Source: an uncultured Oscillospiraceae bacterium (GTDB taxonomy: Bacteria > Bacillota > Clostridia > Oscillospirales > Ruminococcaceae). Taken from it: a stretch of DNA of 20,921 nucleotides. The DNA is taken from NCBI GenBank assembly GCA_950097605.1, contig CATNEU010000003.1:1-20921 (forward strand), read 5' to 3'. Made by a program: the position numbers and the translations under genes. Shown here in pieces: positions 1 through 7,603 of the stretch (within the stretch, counting starts at the first letter, position 1; the number at the start of each line of letters is the position of its first letter). The notes beneath the pieces were generated by a model. It saw only the letters and a list, made by a program, of their open reading frames with translations, had not been told where the DNA came from and did not search any database.

Positions 1-767
1 TGCTGATTTCGGGCAACGAGGTGGGCGCGCTGCTGCTCGACTACCTTGCGAAAAGCCGCATCGAACAGGGCACGATGCCGAAAGACCCCATCTGCGTTAA
101 GACCATCGTGTCAACCAAGATTGTGGACAAGATCGCGGCGGACTACGGCGTGCAGGTCATCGACGTGCTGACCGGCTTCAAGTTCATCGGCGAGCAAATT
201 GGCATGCTGGAGCAAAAGGGAGAGGCCGCACGCTATCTGCTGGGCTTTGAAGAGAGCTATGGATATCTGGCGGGCAGCTATGTGCGCGATAAGGATGCAG
301 TGGTCGGCTCGATGCTGATCTGCGAAATGGCCGCCTATTATAAAGAAAAAGGCAAGACCCTCTATGAAGTGCTGCAAGAGATCTATGCCAAATACGGCTA
401 CTACCTGCACACCCAGGGCAACTTTGTCTGCGAGGGCGCTTCGGGTATGGAGCGCATGAAGCAGATTATGCAGGACCTGCGCGAAAACACCCCGAAGGAG
501 ATCGGCGGCCTGCGGGTCCTTCGCTTCTCCGACTATGTGGCGAGCGAATCGACCGACTGCGCGACCGGCGAAAAAACGGCGATTACCCTGCCGAAATCCG
601 ACGTGCTGGCCTTCGACCTCGAGCAGAACGCCAGCGTGATCATCCGTCCGTCGGGGACCGAGCCCAAGATCAAAGCATACTATACCTCCACGGGCGCGAC
701 CCGCGAAGAGGCGGCGGCGGTCGACGCGAAGCTCTCGGCGGACTTCAAAAAAATACTGGGATTTTAG
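1..767 (+). CDS. pgcA: Phospho-sugar mutase (alpha-phosphoglucomutase type), C-terminal part
   Basis: Interconverts hexose-1-phosphate and hexose-6-phosphate, most likely glucose, feeding UDP-glucose and envelope sugar synthesis in the cytoplasm. The gene enters from the left edge; the reading frame is already open at position 3 and continues through SGNEVGALLLDYL, so the GTG at 21 is not the start. The sugar-binding motif GFEESYGYLAG lies near 240-275 and is followed by YVRDKDAVV. The phosphate-binding motif RPSGTEPKIKAYY sits near the C-terminus. The EESYGYL form and the spacing to the C-terminal domain match Firmicutes PgcA-type enzymes of about 570 residues better than GlmM, which has shorter motifs. 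The catalytic phosphoserine and metal loop lie outside the window. The stop is at 765-767. No clear terminator follows before the rpmE promoter. The enzyme class is secure; substrate preference is inferred. Confidence 0.9.
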   Translation, partial: LISGNEVGALLLDYLAKSRIEQGTMPKDPICVKTIVSTKIVDKIAADYGVQVIDVLTGFKFIGEQIGMLEQKGEAARYLLGFEESYGYLAGSYVRDKDAVVGSMLICEMAAYYKEKGKTLYEVLQEIYAKYGYYLHTQGNFVCEGASGMERMKQIMQDLRENTPKEIGGLRVLRFSDYVASESTDCATGEKTAITLPKSDVLAFDLEQNASVIIRPSGTEPKIKAYYTSTGATREEAAAVDAKLSADFKKILGF

Positions 768-799
768 CCGTGGTTTTGCGCAGAATATGAAAAAAGGAC

Positions 800-828
800 T
801 TGCATTTTTGCCAAAGCTGTGATAACAT
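800..828 (+). promoter_or_regulatory. Promoter of rpmE with extended -10
   Basis: TTGCAT at 800-805, a 17-base spacer, then TAACAT at 823-828 preceded by TGA (820-822), giving an extended -10. It lies about 50 bases before the L31 start. The -10 is covered by a perfect inverted repeat (822-839), listed separately. Confidence 0.65.
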
Positions 829-839
829 CTATATGTTAT
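822..839. promoter_or_regulatory. Inverted repeat over the rpmE -10 (possible operator)
   Basis: ATAACAT (822-828) and ATGTTAT (833-839) are perfect 7-base inverted arms with a 4-base centre. The left arm contains the -10 and the right arm reaches the expected transcription start, the usual position for a repressor site. The binding protein is not known. The element is AT-rich, so chance is possible. Confidence 0.35.
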
Positions 840-877
840 ATTAAAATCGGGCTGGTATGCTGAAAGAGGTGAATAAC

Positions 878-1081
878 GTGAAAGAGGGAATTCATCCGAA
901 GTATGAAGCCACTACCATCAAATGCGCATGTGGCGAAGTGATAGAGACCCGCTCAACCAGAAAAGACATCAAGGTTGAAATTTGCTCCAAATGTCACCCG
1001 TTCTATACAGGAAGACAGAAGCTTGTTGACACCGGCGGACGTGTTGACCGCTTTAAGAAGCGCTTTGGTATGGGCAAATAA
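878..1081 (+). CDS. rpmE: 50S ribosomal protein L31
   Basis: A structural protein of the large ribosomal subunit that helps form the bridge to the small subunit. The GTG at 878 is preferred over the ATG at 857 because the ribosome site AAAGAGGTGA (863-872) lies five bases before it, and because the protein then begins MKEGIHPKY as L31 does. The result is 67 residues, the normal family length. C16, C18, C36 and C39 form the zinc-binding set of the C+ type of L31. The C-terminus, GGRVDRFKKRFGMGK, is typical. The gene is alone on its transcript: it has its own promoter and is followed by a structured tail and an intrinsic terminator at 1255-1285. Identification is certain; the exact start is very likely. 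Confidence 0.96.
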   Translation: MKEGIHPKYEATTIKCACGEVIETRSTRKDIKVEICSKCHPFYTGRQKLVDTGGRVDRFKKRFGMGK

Positions 1082-1082
1082 A

Positions 1083-1254
1083 GATTTCCTTTGGAAATCA
1101 TGGATGCGATAGCCGCTGTGCGTTTTGTGCAGCGCCCGCCGTGCGGCGGAGCAAAGCTGCAAATAGGCTTTGGGCTATGGTTTTCAAACCGGTATCCACT
1201 GGCACGGCGAGAGCTGTTTGCCCGGCCGGATGCAGGGATAAAAAACAAACAAGT
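1083..1254 (+). other. Long 3' untranslated tail of rpmE
   Basis: The 170 bases between the L31 stop and the terminator contain small hairpins: GATTTCC/GGAAATC (1083-1099), and CCGCC/GGCGG around GTGC near 1137-1150. No reading frame here has a ribosome site. I compared it by eye with 6S, SRP and common riboswitch cores and found no match. It may be just a long 3' end, or the source of a 3'-derived small RNA. Confidence 0.3.
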
Positions 1255-1285
1255 AGAGCGGTGTTTTCACAAACACCGCTCTTTT
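1255..1285 (+). terminator. Intrinsic terminator of rpmE
   Basis: A perfect 12-bp stem, AGAGCGGTGTTT (1255-1266) with its complement (1271-1282), a four-base loop TCAC, and a run of T at 1282-1285. It separates the L31 transcript from the YigZ-family gene. Confidence 0.9.
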
Positions 1286-1340
1286 GGTTGCCTGCGGAAT
1301 TCGATTTCCGTGGGCAGCCCGCTGAAGGAGGCGCATGCCC

Positions 1341-1964
1341 GTGACGGAATACAAGACCATTGCCGCGTATGCGGCGGACGAGTTTACCGAGCGCAAATCG
1401 AGGTTTATTGGCCATATCAGCCCTGCCGAAACCGAGGAGCAGGCGCTTGCCTTTGTGCAGGAAATGCGGACCAAGCACCGCGACGCGACGCACAACGTCT
1501 TTGCGTTTATCCTGCGGGGGCAGGGCATTCGGCGCTGCAGCGATGATGGGGAGCCGCAGGGGACCGGCGGCGTGCCCGTGCTGGACGTGCTTGAACGGGA
1601 AGGGCTGGTGAATGCCTGCGTGGTTGTCACCCGGTATTACGGCGGCATCCTGTTGGGCACGGGCGGGCTGGTGCGCGCCTATTCCCACGGCGCCAAGCTT
1701 GCGGTGGATGCGGCAAAAATTGTACACATGGCCCCTTGCAGCGTATTGCGGCTTTCGTGCGACTACAGCTTCTACGGCAAGCTGATGAACCTGCTGCCGG
1801 ACTACCGCGCGGCGGTGCTGGAATCGGATTTCGGCGTGCTGGTCACGCTGCGGCTGCTCATGCGCTCCGAGCTGCGCGAGGCTTTTATAAAAGAGGTTAC
1901 AGACCTCTCCGCGGCGCTGGTGGCGCCCGAGCTGCTCGAGGAGAAATTTGCGGATATGGCATAA
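1341..1964 (+). CDS. yigZ: YigZ/IMPACT-family protein (UPF0029)
   Basis: A conserved protein of the YigZ/IMPACT family. Eukaryotic IMPACT regulates translation control through GCN1; the bacterial role is not settled. The N-terminal UPF0029 domain (about residues 1-120) shows RFIGHISPAETEEQA, THNVFAF, DDGEPQGTGGVP and VVTRYYGGILLGTGGLVRAY, the family's hallmark blocks. The C-terminal 80 residues match the ferredoxin-like DUF1949 part. Length is about 207 residues, normal for the family. AAGGAGG (1325-1331) is three bases from the ATG at 1335 but nine from the in-frame GTG at 1341, so I prefer the GTG; the difference is two residues. The gene stands alone, between the rpmE terminator and the dgt leader. 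No promoter could be assigned in the 50 bases after that terminator. Confidence 0.9.
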   Translation: MTEYKTIAAYAADEFTERKSRFIGHISPAETEEQALAFVQEMRTKHRDATHNVFAFILRGQGIRRCSDDGEPQGTGGVPVLDVLEREGLVNACVVVTRYYGGILLGTGGLVRAYSHGAKLAVDAAKIVHMAPCSVLRLSCDYSFYGKLMNLLPDYRAAVLESDFGVLVTLRLLMRSELREAFIKEVTDLSAALVAPELLEEKFADMA

Positions 1965-2027
1965 GCGGCCATACGGGGCGCCTGCCTGTCATAATATACT
2001 GAAATGATAAGGATTGCTGATTGCAAG

Positions 2028-2056
2028 TTGTGCAAACAGCAGAAGTTTTCTATAAA
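2028..2056 (+). promoter_or_regulatory. Possible promoter of the dGTPase-like gene
   Basis: TTGTGC (2028-2033), a 17-base spacer and TATAAA (2051-2056). It would give a leader of about 110 bases before the ATG at 2173. The -35 is only a partial match. Confidence 0.45.
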
Positions 2057-2078
2057 CCTGACGAATCAGAAGGAATTT

Positions 2079-2130
2079 TGCCGGTGCGCGCAGTATATAC
2101 TCTGCAGAAGGAGTTTTTGCGCGCCCGGCA
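2079..2130 (+). other. GC-rich hairpin in the dgt leader
   Basis: TGCCGG-T-GCGCGCA (2079-2092) pairs with TGCGCGCCCGGCA (2118-2130): thirteen base pairs with one bulged T at 2085. The 25-base loop includes GAAGGAG, which resembles a ribosome site. No T run follows, so it is not a terminator. It may be a leader structure or may stabilise the RNA. Confidence 0.4.
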
Positions 2131-2172
2131 TTTGCCGCCTTTGGGACGGACGCCGGGCCAGGGGGTGAAAGT

Positions 2173-3177
2173 ATGACGATTCGCGAGCACACCGAATGGG
2201 TGGAACGGCAGACCCTGCAGCCGGCGGCCACCTGTGCCGCCGACTCCAAGGGGCGTCTGCGGCCGCAGGCCGAATGCGAATACCGCACGGCGTTTGCGAG
2301 GGACCGGGACCGCATTATGCACTCCAAGGCGTTTCGCCGCCTCAAGCAGAAAACGCAGGTGTTTCTGGCGCCGGTCGGCGACCACTACCGCACCCGCATG
2401 ACCCACACGCTTGAGGTCGCGCAGATCGCCCGCACGATATCCCGCGCGTTGCGGCTCAACGAGGACCTGACCGAGGCCATCGCGCTGGGACACGACCTCG
2501 GGCACACGCCGTTTGGTCATGCCGGGGAACGCGCGCTGAACGACGTGGCCTCGCTGCACTTCTCCCATCACGAACAGAGCCTGCGGGTTGTCGACCTGCT
2601 GGAACGGGACTTTGCGGGGCTGAACCTGACGTTTGAGGTGCGCGACGGCATCTTGCACCATCCGCGCAGCATGCCTCCGGCCGCGACGGCCGAGGGCCGC
2701 GTGGTGACGATTGCGGACAAGATTGCCTATATCACCCACGATATCAACGACGCGACGCGCGCCGAGATTCTGAAAATGTCGGACATACCGTGCGAAATCC
2801 GCGCGGTGCTCGGCGAGACCACCAGCGAAATCATCACCGCCTTTGTGCGCTCGCTGGTGCAAAACAGCCGGGGGACGGATATCCGTTTTGACGGCACGGT
2901 TGATAAGGCCTACAACGACATTCTGGGCCACCTCTACCGCACGCTCTACCGCGACCCGATTGTCAAGGGCGAGCAGAACAAATGCGTCAATATTATCAAG
3001 CAGCTCTATCTCTATTATATGGAGGACGCCCGGCGCATCCCGCCTGAATATGCCGTGATTATCGATAGCGAGGGGCTCGAACGCGCCGTCTGCGACTACA
3101 TATCGGGAATGAGCGACGATTATGCGATCAACCGTTTCAACGAACTGTTTATTCCCAAGCATTGGAGCAAAGTATAG
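2173..3177 (+). CDS. dgt: dGTP triphosphohydrolase-like HD-domain protein
   Basis: Belongs to the dGTPase-like HD phosphohydrolases, which split dNTPs into deoxynucleoside and triphosphate and so limit dNTP pools. The HD metal site is visible: H78 in RMTHTLEVAQIARTIS, then H107-D108 in LGHDLGHTPFGHAGE, and a further aspartate region near DKIAYITHDINDA (about residues 183-195). Length is 334 residues, typical of the shorter Gram-positive type rather than the roughly 500-residue E. coli Dgt, so the preferred nucleotide cannot be stated. The ATG follows GGGGGTG at a good distance. The location just upstream of dnaG-rpoD suits a role in replication. The stop at 3175-3177 is followed by 337 bases containing a damaged small frame. 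Confidence 0.92.
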   Translation: MTIREHTEWVERQTLQPAATCAADSKGRLRPQAECEYRTAFARDRDRIMHSKAFRRLKQKTQVFLAPVGDHYRTRMTHTLEVAQIARTISRALRLNEDLTEAIALGHDLGHTPFGHAGERALNDVASLHFSHHEQSLRVVDLLERDFAGLNLTFEVRDGILHHPRSMPPAATAEGRVVTIADKIAYITHDINDATRAEILKMSDIPCEIRAVLGETTSEIITAFVRSLVQNSRGTDIRFDGTVDKAYNDILGHLYRTLYRDPIVKGEQNKCVNIIKQLYLYYMEDARRIPPEYAVIIDSEGLERAVCDYISGMSDDYAINRFNELFIPKHWSKV

Positions 3178-3211
3178 TAAATGGCGTTTTTGTTTTGCAG
3201 AAAGGGCAGAA

Positions 3212-3387
3212 ATGAAACGCATGATCACAGATATAGAGGATTTCTACTGCGCGAAACGCAAGAAAACCAATATGTGTCGGTTGTGATCCCATGTATCCTG
3301 TATAAATTGGCCGCCCAGATGGGGTGGCGCAAGGCGGTCAAGGCAAACGGCGGCACGTGGAAGGACTTGGGGAACAAGCCCGAGTGA
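3212..3387 (+). pseudogene. Small reading frame with an apparent frameshift, unknown function
   Basis: This is the main content of the 337-base gap between dgt and dnaG. An ATG at 3212 follows AAAGGG at five bases and encodes 24 residues (MKRMITDIEDFYCAKRKK and on) before TGA at 3284-3286. The next frame back is open across that stop and runs to TGA at 3385-3387, ending NGGTWKDLGNKPE, with almost every third base G or C as in the real neighbours. Joining the two by a -1 shift would give a basic protein of about 58 residues with several cysteines. I do not recognise it. The continuous frame from the ATG at 3181 lacks a ribosome site. The cause could be a true frameshift mutation, programmed shifting, a sequencing error, or chance. 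Confidence 0.35.
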
Positions 3388-3456
3388 AGTTTCCTCGAAT
3401 CCATGTGGGCAGCCGCGCGGACGCATACGGCGTTTTTTGGTTCGATCCAAACAATG

Positions 3457-3473
3457 GGAAGCCTGCGGCTTCC
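3457..3473 (+). other. Small hairpin before dnaG
   Basis: GGAAGCC (3457-3463) and GGCTTCC (3467-3473) with a TGC loop, followed only by TGTTTGC. A weak terminator or RNA structure 42 bases before the dnaG start. I saw nothing else in 3388-3514. Confidence 0.3.
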
Positions 3474-3514
3474 TGTTTGCATACGCACAAACCGGCTGAA
3501 AAGGGGGACGGGCT

Positions 3515-5269
3515 ATGGCCATTGCACAGGAATTTTTAGAGCAGCTCAAAGACCGCAACGACGTAGAGTCTGTTGTTTCAAGTTATGTCAACCTCAAGCG
3601 CGCCGGCCGCAACCTCGTGGGGCTCTGCCCGTTCCACAACGAGAAAAGCCCTTCGATGGTGGTGTATAACGACACCCAGTCGTTTTACTGTTTCGGCTGC
3701 GGCGCGGGCGGCGACGTCATTACGTTTATTAAAAAAATAGAGAACCTGGACTATATTGAGGCGGTGCGGCTGCTGGCCGCGCGCGCCGGGCTGCAGATGC
3801 CCGAGGAGGGGCGGGACGACCGCACCGCGCGTCTGAAAAAGCGCATTTATGAAATCAACCGGGAAACCGGCCGGTTTTACCACGCGCAGCTCATGAGCGA
3901 GCAAAACAAACACGCGCTGGCCTATCTGACCGGGCGTGGCCTGTCGGTGCGGACGATTCGGCGGTTTGGGCTGGGATATGCCCCCGATTCCTGGGACGCT
4001 CTTACCCGCCACCTGCGCGGCAAGGGCTACAGCGACGAGGAGCTCTATGCGGCGGCCGTTGTCGGCCGGGGCCGCAGCGGCTCGGTGTATGACCAGTTCC
4101 GAGGCCGTGTGATGTTTCCAATCATTGATCTGCGCGGCAACGTGATCGCCTTTGGCGGCCGCGTGATGCAGGGCAGCGGGCCAAAGTATTTAAATTCGCC
4201 GGATACGCCGGTGTTTAAAAAGAGCCGCAACCTGTTTGCGCTGAACTTTGCCAAACAGTCCGCCGAGCCGTATTTGATTCTTGCAGAGGGCTATATGGAT
4301 GTAATTGCGCTGCACCAAGCGGGATTCACAACCGCCGTTGCAACGCTCGGCACCGCGCTGACGTCCGAGCAGGCGCGCTTGGTCTCCGGCTATGTGTCCA
4401 AGGTGATGATTGCCTATGACAGCGACGAGGCCGGGCAAAAGGCGACCAGGCGCGCAATCGGCATCTTTTCGGATACCGGCGTGGAGGTCAAGGTGCTGAA
4501 GATCGAGGGGGCGAAGGACCCCGACGAGTATATCAAATCCTTTGGAGCAACGCGTTTTAAGCTGCTGCTGGAGGGCAGCGCGGGCGCCGTGGAATTCGAG
4601 CTGGCGAGGGCGCGCTCCAAGGTGGATGCATCGACCGAGCAGGGCAAAGTGGCGTTTTTAAGGGACGCGGCTGCCATTTTAAGTGAAATCCGCAACCCAA
4701 TTGAGCGGGACGTGTATACCGCCAAACTCGCGGAGGAGCTGTCGGTCTCCAAAGAGGCGATTGCGCTCTCGGTTCAGAATATTTTGAAAAAGAAAGTAAA
4801 GGATTTAAAGAGAAAGCAAAGCCGTGAGCTGCGGCTGTCGGTTTCCGGGGTGGACAAACTCAATCCCGAAAGGGCGCAGCACATGCGCGCCGCCGCAAGT
4901 GAGGAAAAGCTCATCGCGCTGCTGTTTAAAAATCCGGATTATCTGGACGGCCTGCTGGAGAAAATGAAGCCGGACGATTTTGTGACCGCGTTTAACCGCG
5001 GGCTGTTTGAAAAAGTGTGCAATCTGATCCAAACGGGCGCCACGCCAAGCCTGAGCCTGCTTGCTGGCGTGCTCACCGACGAGGAGATGGCCAGACTCAG
5101 CGCCATGCTTGCGGGCAGCGAACAGATGACGTTCACAAAGCAGCAGGCGTTTGACTATATCGACGTGATCTTTGAGGAAAAGAAAAAGCTCACAGCGAAC
5201 GACATCGCCAATATGGACGACGGCCGCCTGCAGGATTTTATTGAAGACCTGCGGCGCAAAAAGAAGTAG
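3515..5269 (+). CDS. dnaG: DNA primase
   Basis: Makes the RNA primers for leading- and lagging-strand replication and works with the replicative helicase. The CHC2 zinc finger has C38, H41, C59 and C62 (LCPFHNEKSPS, then FYCFGCGAGGD). The catalytic TOPRIM fold follows, with EGYMD at 258-262 and the acidic DSDEAG at 302-307. The last 130 or so residues are a helical region matching the helicase-interacting C-terminus. Length is 584 residues, within the normal range of about 580-620. The ATG is preceded by AAAAGGGGGACGGGCT, a good ribosome site. The rpoD gene follows after 53 bases, the classic dnaG-rpoD arrangement of the macromolecular synthesis operon, and the two are probably co-transcribed. 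All key residues are present. Confidence 0.98.
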   Translation: MAIAQEFLEQLKDRNDVESVVSSYVNLKRAGRNLVGLCPFHNEKSPSMVVYNDTQSFYCFGCGAGGDVITFIKKIENLDYIEAVRLLAARAGLQMPEEGRDDRTARLKKRIYEINRETGRFYHAQLMSEQNKHALAYLTGRGLSVRTIRRFGLGYAPDSWDALTRHLRGKGYSDEELYAAAVVGRGRSGSVYDQFRGRVMFPIIDLRGNVIAFGGRVMQGSGPKYLNSPDTPVFKKSRNLFALNFAKQSAEPYLILAEGYMDVIALHQAGFTTAVATLGTALTSEQARLVSGYVSKVMIAYDSDEAGQKATRRAIGIFSDTGVEVKVLKIEGAKDPDEYIKSFGATRFKLLLEGSAGAVEFELARARSKVDASTEQGKVAFLRDAAAILSEIRNPIERDVYTAKLAEELSVSKEAIALSVQNILKKKVKDLKRKQSRELRLSVSGVDKLNPERAQHMRAAASEEKLIALLFKNPDYLDGLLEKMKPDDFVTAFNRGLFEKVCNLIQTGATPSLSLLAGVLTDEEMARLSAMLAGSEQMTFTKQQAFDYIDVIFEEKKKLTANDIANMDDGRLQDFIEDLRRKKK

Positions 5270-5322
5270 GAAAGTGAAAAACGGCCGCGTGTGGGCCGCA
5301 GATTTAAGGGGAGTATAGCTTT

Positions 5323-6423
<1,101 letters not shown>

Positions 6424-6424
6424 C

Positions 6425-6453
6425 TTGACATTGGATACGCACTTTACTATACT
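6425..6453 (+). promoter_or_regulatory. Strong promoter of the Rrf2 gene
   Basis: TTGACA (6425-6430), a 17-base spacer and TATACT (6448-6453), one base away from full consensus. It begins directly after the rpoD stop codon, giving the regulator its own transcript of about 30 bases of leader. Rrf2 proteins often bind their own promoters; no clear palindrome was found here. Confidence 0.85.
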
Positions 6454-6492
6454 AATGATAGGGGAATGGTAGAAATTTAAGGAGTCAGTACA

Positions 6493-6894
6493 ATGCATAT
6501 TACACTTGAATCGGATTATGCAATCAGAATTGTGCACTGCCTGTGTAAAAACGGCAAACGTATGGATGCGCGCACAATCTCTGAAAGCACAGGCGTTACC
6601 CTGCGGTTCTCGCTGAAAATTCTGCGCAAGCTGGTTTCCAGCAAAATCATACGCTCTTTTAAAGGGTCGCAGGGCGGCTATGAAATCACGAAGAACCCCG
6701 GGGAAATATCGCTGCGCGAGGTGATCGAGGTGGTAGAGGGGCCTTATCAGCTCAGCCGGTGTTTGAATCCCGAATATTTCTGCACAAGGGAGAAAAACAA
6801 ACCTTGCAAGGTGCAGAAGACCTTTGCCGACATTTCCGACATGGTGCGCGAGAAGCTCGCGAGCGTGACATTTGCAGATTTGTTAGACGGTTGA
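6493..6894 (+). CDS. Rrf2-family transcriptional regulator with three cysteines
   Basis: A winged-helix regulator of the Rrf2 family, which includes IscR, NsrR, CymR and RsrR. The helix-turn-helix and wing lie in residues 1-70: MHITLESDYAIRIV, ARTISESTGVTLRFSLKIL, GSQGGYEITKNPGEISL. A dimerisation helix and a cysteine loop follow, with C90, C97 and C105 spaced CX6CX7C. IscR and NsrR hold a Fe-S cluster with three cysteines spaced roughly CX5CX5C, so a cluster is plausible here although the spacing differs. Length is 133 residues (family 130-160). AAGGAG at 6479-6484 sits eight bases before the ATG. It is a single-gene transcript ended by the terminator at 6946. Its targets are unknown; iron-sulphur, nitrosative or oxidative signals are possibilities, and the NifU-like pair at 17708 is one candidate target. 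Confidence 0.9.
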   Translation: MHITLESDYAIRIVHCLCKNGKRMDARTISESTGVTLRFSLKILRKLVSSKIIRSFKGSQGGYEITKNPGEISLREVIEVVEGPYQLSRCLNPEYFCTREKNKPCKVQKTFADISDMVREKLASVTFADLLDG

Positions 6895-6945
6895 CGTACA
6901 TAAGTCCGCCAGGCCGGATGGCCGGCAGGCTTGGAATACGGCGTA

Positions 6946-6982
6946 AAAGGGGAAACGGCGCATCATGCGCCGTTTCCCCTTT
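6946..6982. terminator. Bidirectional terminator between rrf2 and the XRE gene
   Basis: A perfect 17-bp stem, AAAGGGGAAACGGCGCA (6946-6962) with its complement (6966-6982), loop TCA. T-rich sequence lies on the far side in both orientations, so it can end both convergent transcripts. Confidence 0.92.
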
Positions 6983-6990
6983 GCACATTT

Positions 6991-7212
6991 TTACTGTTTC
7001 TTGGGTGGATAGGGCTTGGGTTCATCGGTCAGATCCATGATGTAATCCAAGCTGGTCCTGTAGAACTTCGCCAGTATCATGAGGTTTTCGCAGGTTGGCA
7101 GACGCTCGTCGTTTTCGTATTTAGATAGGATGCTCTGATTGATACCGGTTTTCATCTGCAGGCTAATTTGTGTCAATTGATGCTTTTTGCGGAGTTTTTT
7201 CAGGTTTTCCAT
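6991..7212 (-). CDS. XRE-family helix-turn-helix repressor
   Basis: A small DNA-binding protein of the Cro/C1 type, 73 residues. Nearly the whole protein is the five-helix HTH domain: MENLKKLRKKHQLTQISLQM, then INQSILSKYENDERLPTCEN and MILAKFYRTSLDYIMDL, followed by a proline/lysine tail. The ATG at 7212 is chosen because AGAGG (7221-7225 on the opposite strand) is eight bases away; the upstream GTGs at 7221 and 7218 lie too close to that site. The protein has no sensor domain. The 90 bases upstream carry repeated TGTCATA-like half-sites that overlap both its own leader and a consensus promoter pointing the other way, so it probably represses itself and that divergent promoter. Similar stand-alone repressors occur in mobile elements and in chromosomal switch loci; no integrase or phage gene is nearby. 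Confidence 0.9.
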   Translation of the reverse strand: MENLKKLRKKHQLTQISLQMKTGINQSILSKYENDERLPTCENLMILAKFYRTSLDYIMDLTDEPKPYPPKKQ

Positions 7213-7234
7213 ATTCACCACCTCTATTATGCCA

Positions 7235-7304
7235 TTATGTCATACAAACCCCTTGACAAATATGACAATACGACATATAATATAGAATATGATAAATTGT
7301 CATA
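7235..7304. promoter_or_regulatory. Operator-like repeat array upstream of the XRE gene
   Basis: TGTCATA occurs at 7238-7244 (+), 7261-7267 (-) and 7298-7304 (+). TATGACAAT (7261-7269) and ATTGTCATA (7296-7304) form a perfect 9-base inverted pair flanking the plus-strand -10 and start site. A short direct series also shows GACA at 7255, 7264 and 7272 (steps of 9 and 8). This fits an array of repressor half-sites, most likely for the neighbouring XRE protein (inference). Confidence 0.5.
7253..7281 (+). promoter_or_regulatory. Consensus promoter pointing away from the XRE gene
   Basis: TTGACA (7253-7258), exactly 17 bases, TATAAT (7276-7281): a full match to the SigA consensus and the strongest promoter in the window. 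It overlaps the operator-like array. Expected start is near 7288. No good protein-coding frame follows before the hairpin at 7392-7437. Confidence 0.85.
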
Positions 7305-7437
7305 AAAATTCAGCGCAATTGTGTGTTTTATATGGAGTTGGTCATTTTCTTTTTCAGCCTTTTCTGTACATTTTCTTATTGTTTTCCATTCAAACAAGAA
7401 GAGCCGCTGCCAGTACTGGCAGCGGCTCTCCTTGTTT
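7288..7437 (+). ncRNA. Candidate XRE-controlled small RNA of about 150 bases
   Basis: Bounded by the consensus promoter at 7253-7281 and the 22-base-arm hairpin at 7392-7437. The T- and A-rich body between them has no ribosome site. It contains overlapping hydrophobic frames (from 7289 and 7332) that run through the hairpin, so translation is doubtful. It could be a small RNA, a tiny-toxin mRNA, or a leader whose hairpin attenuates transcription towards 7782. The boundaries are predictions. Confidence 0.35.
7392..7437. terminator. Long hairpin terminator, probably bidirectional
   Basis: AAACAAG (7392-7398), mismatch, then AGAGCCGCTGCCAG (7400-7413) pair with CTGGCAGCGGCTCT (7416-7429), mismatch, CTTGTTT (7431-7437). 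The stem is interrupted only by one A/C mismatch and has a TA centre. T-rich ends lie on both sides. Its sequence resembles the terminator at 9045-9085. Confidence 0.7.
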
Positions 7438-7603
7438 ACATGGAAACCGGGCTGGTATTTCCGCTCCTTTTGCTCTGCTGTTGTATTGAGTTTTAACCGG
7501 TATATCTTGAAAAACGAGAAGAATTGACAAAAAATCAGCGTCATATATCCAATATATACAACGTGATTATCATATATTTAGGAATAATTTTGTCGATATT
7601 TTG
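7438..7603. other. AT-rich spacer without a recognised gene
   Basis: Low-complexity, TA-rich sequence between the hairpin and the surface-protein promoter. It includes a lone TTGACA at 7524-7529 with no -10 at the right distance. Frames here lack ribosome sites and family resemblance. Confidence 0.5.

Noticed and set aside
1180..1250. Cobalamin-riboswitch-like CCACTGGC in the rpmE tail
   Set aside because: The remaining conserved boxes are missing, and it lies downstream of rpmE, before its terminator, with no transport gene following.
3439..3454. Possible tRNA T-arm (TTTGG-TTCGAT-CCAAA)
   Set aside because: The loop is one base short and no acceptor, D or anticodon arms fit around it.
7289..7499. 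Hydrophobic small frames from 7289, 7321 and 7332 as a type I toxin gene
   Set aside because: No ribosome site before any of them. They run through the terminator hairpin and show no resemblance to known toxin families. Kept only as a possibility within the orphan-transcript finding.
7524..7558. A second promoter with TTGACA at 7524
   Set aside because: No -10 at 16-18 bases; the nearest TATA-like strings are 14 or 23 bases away.
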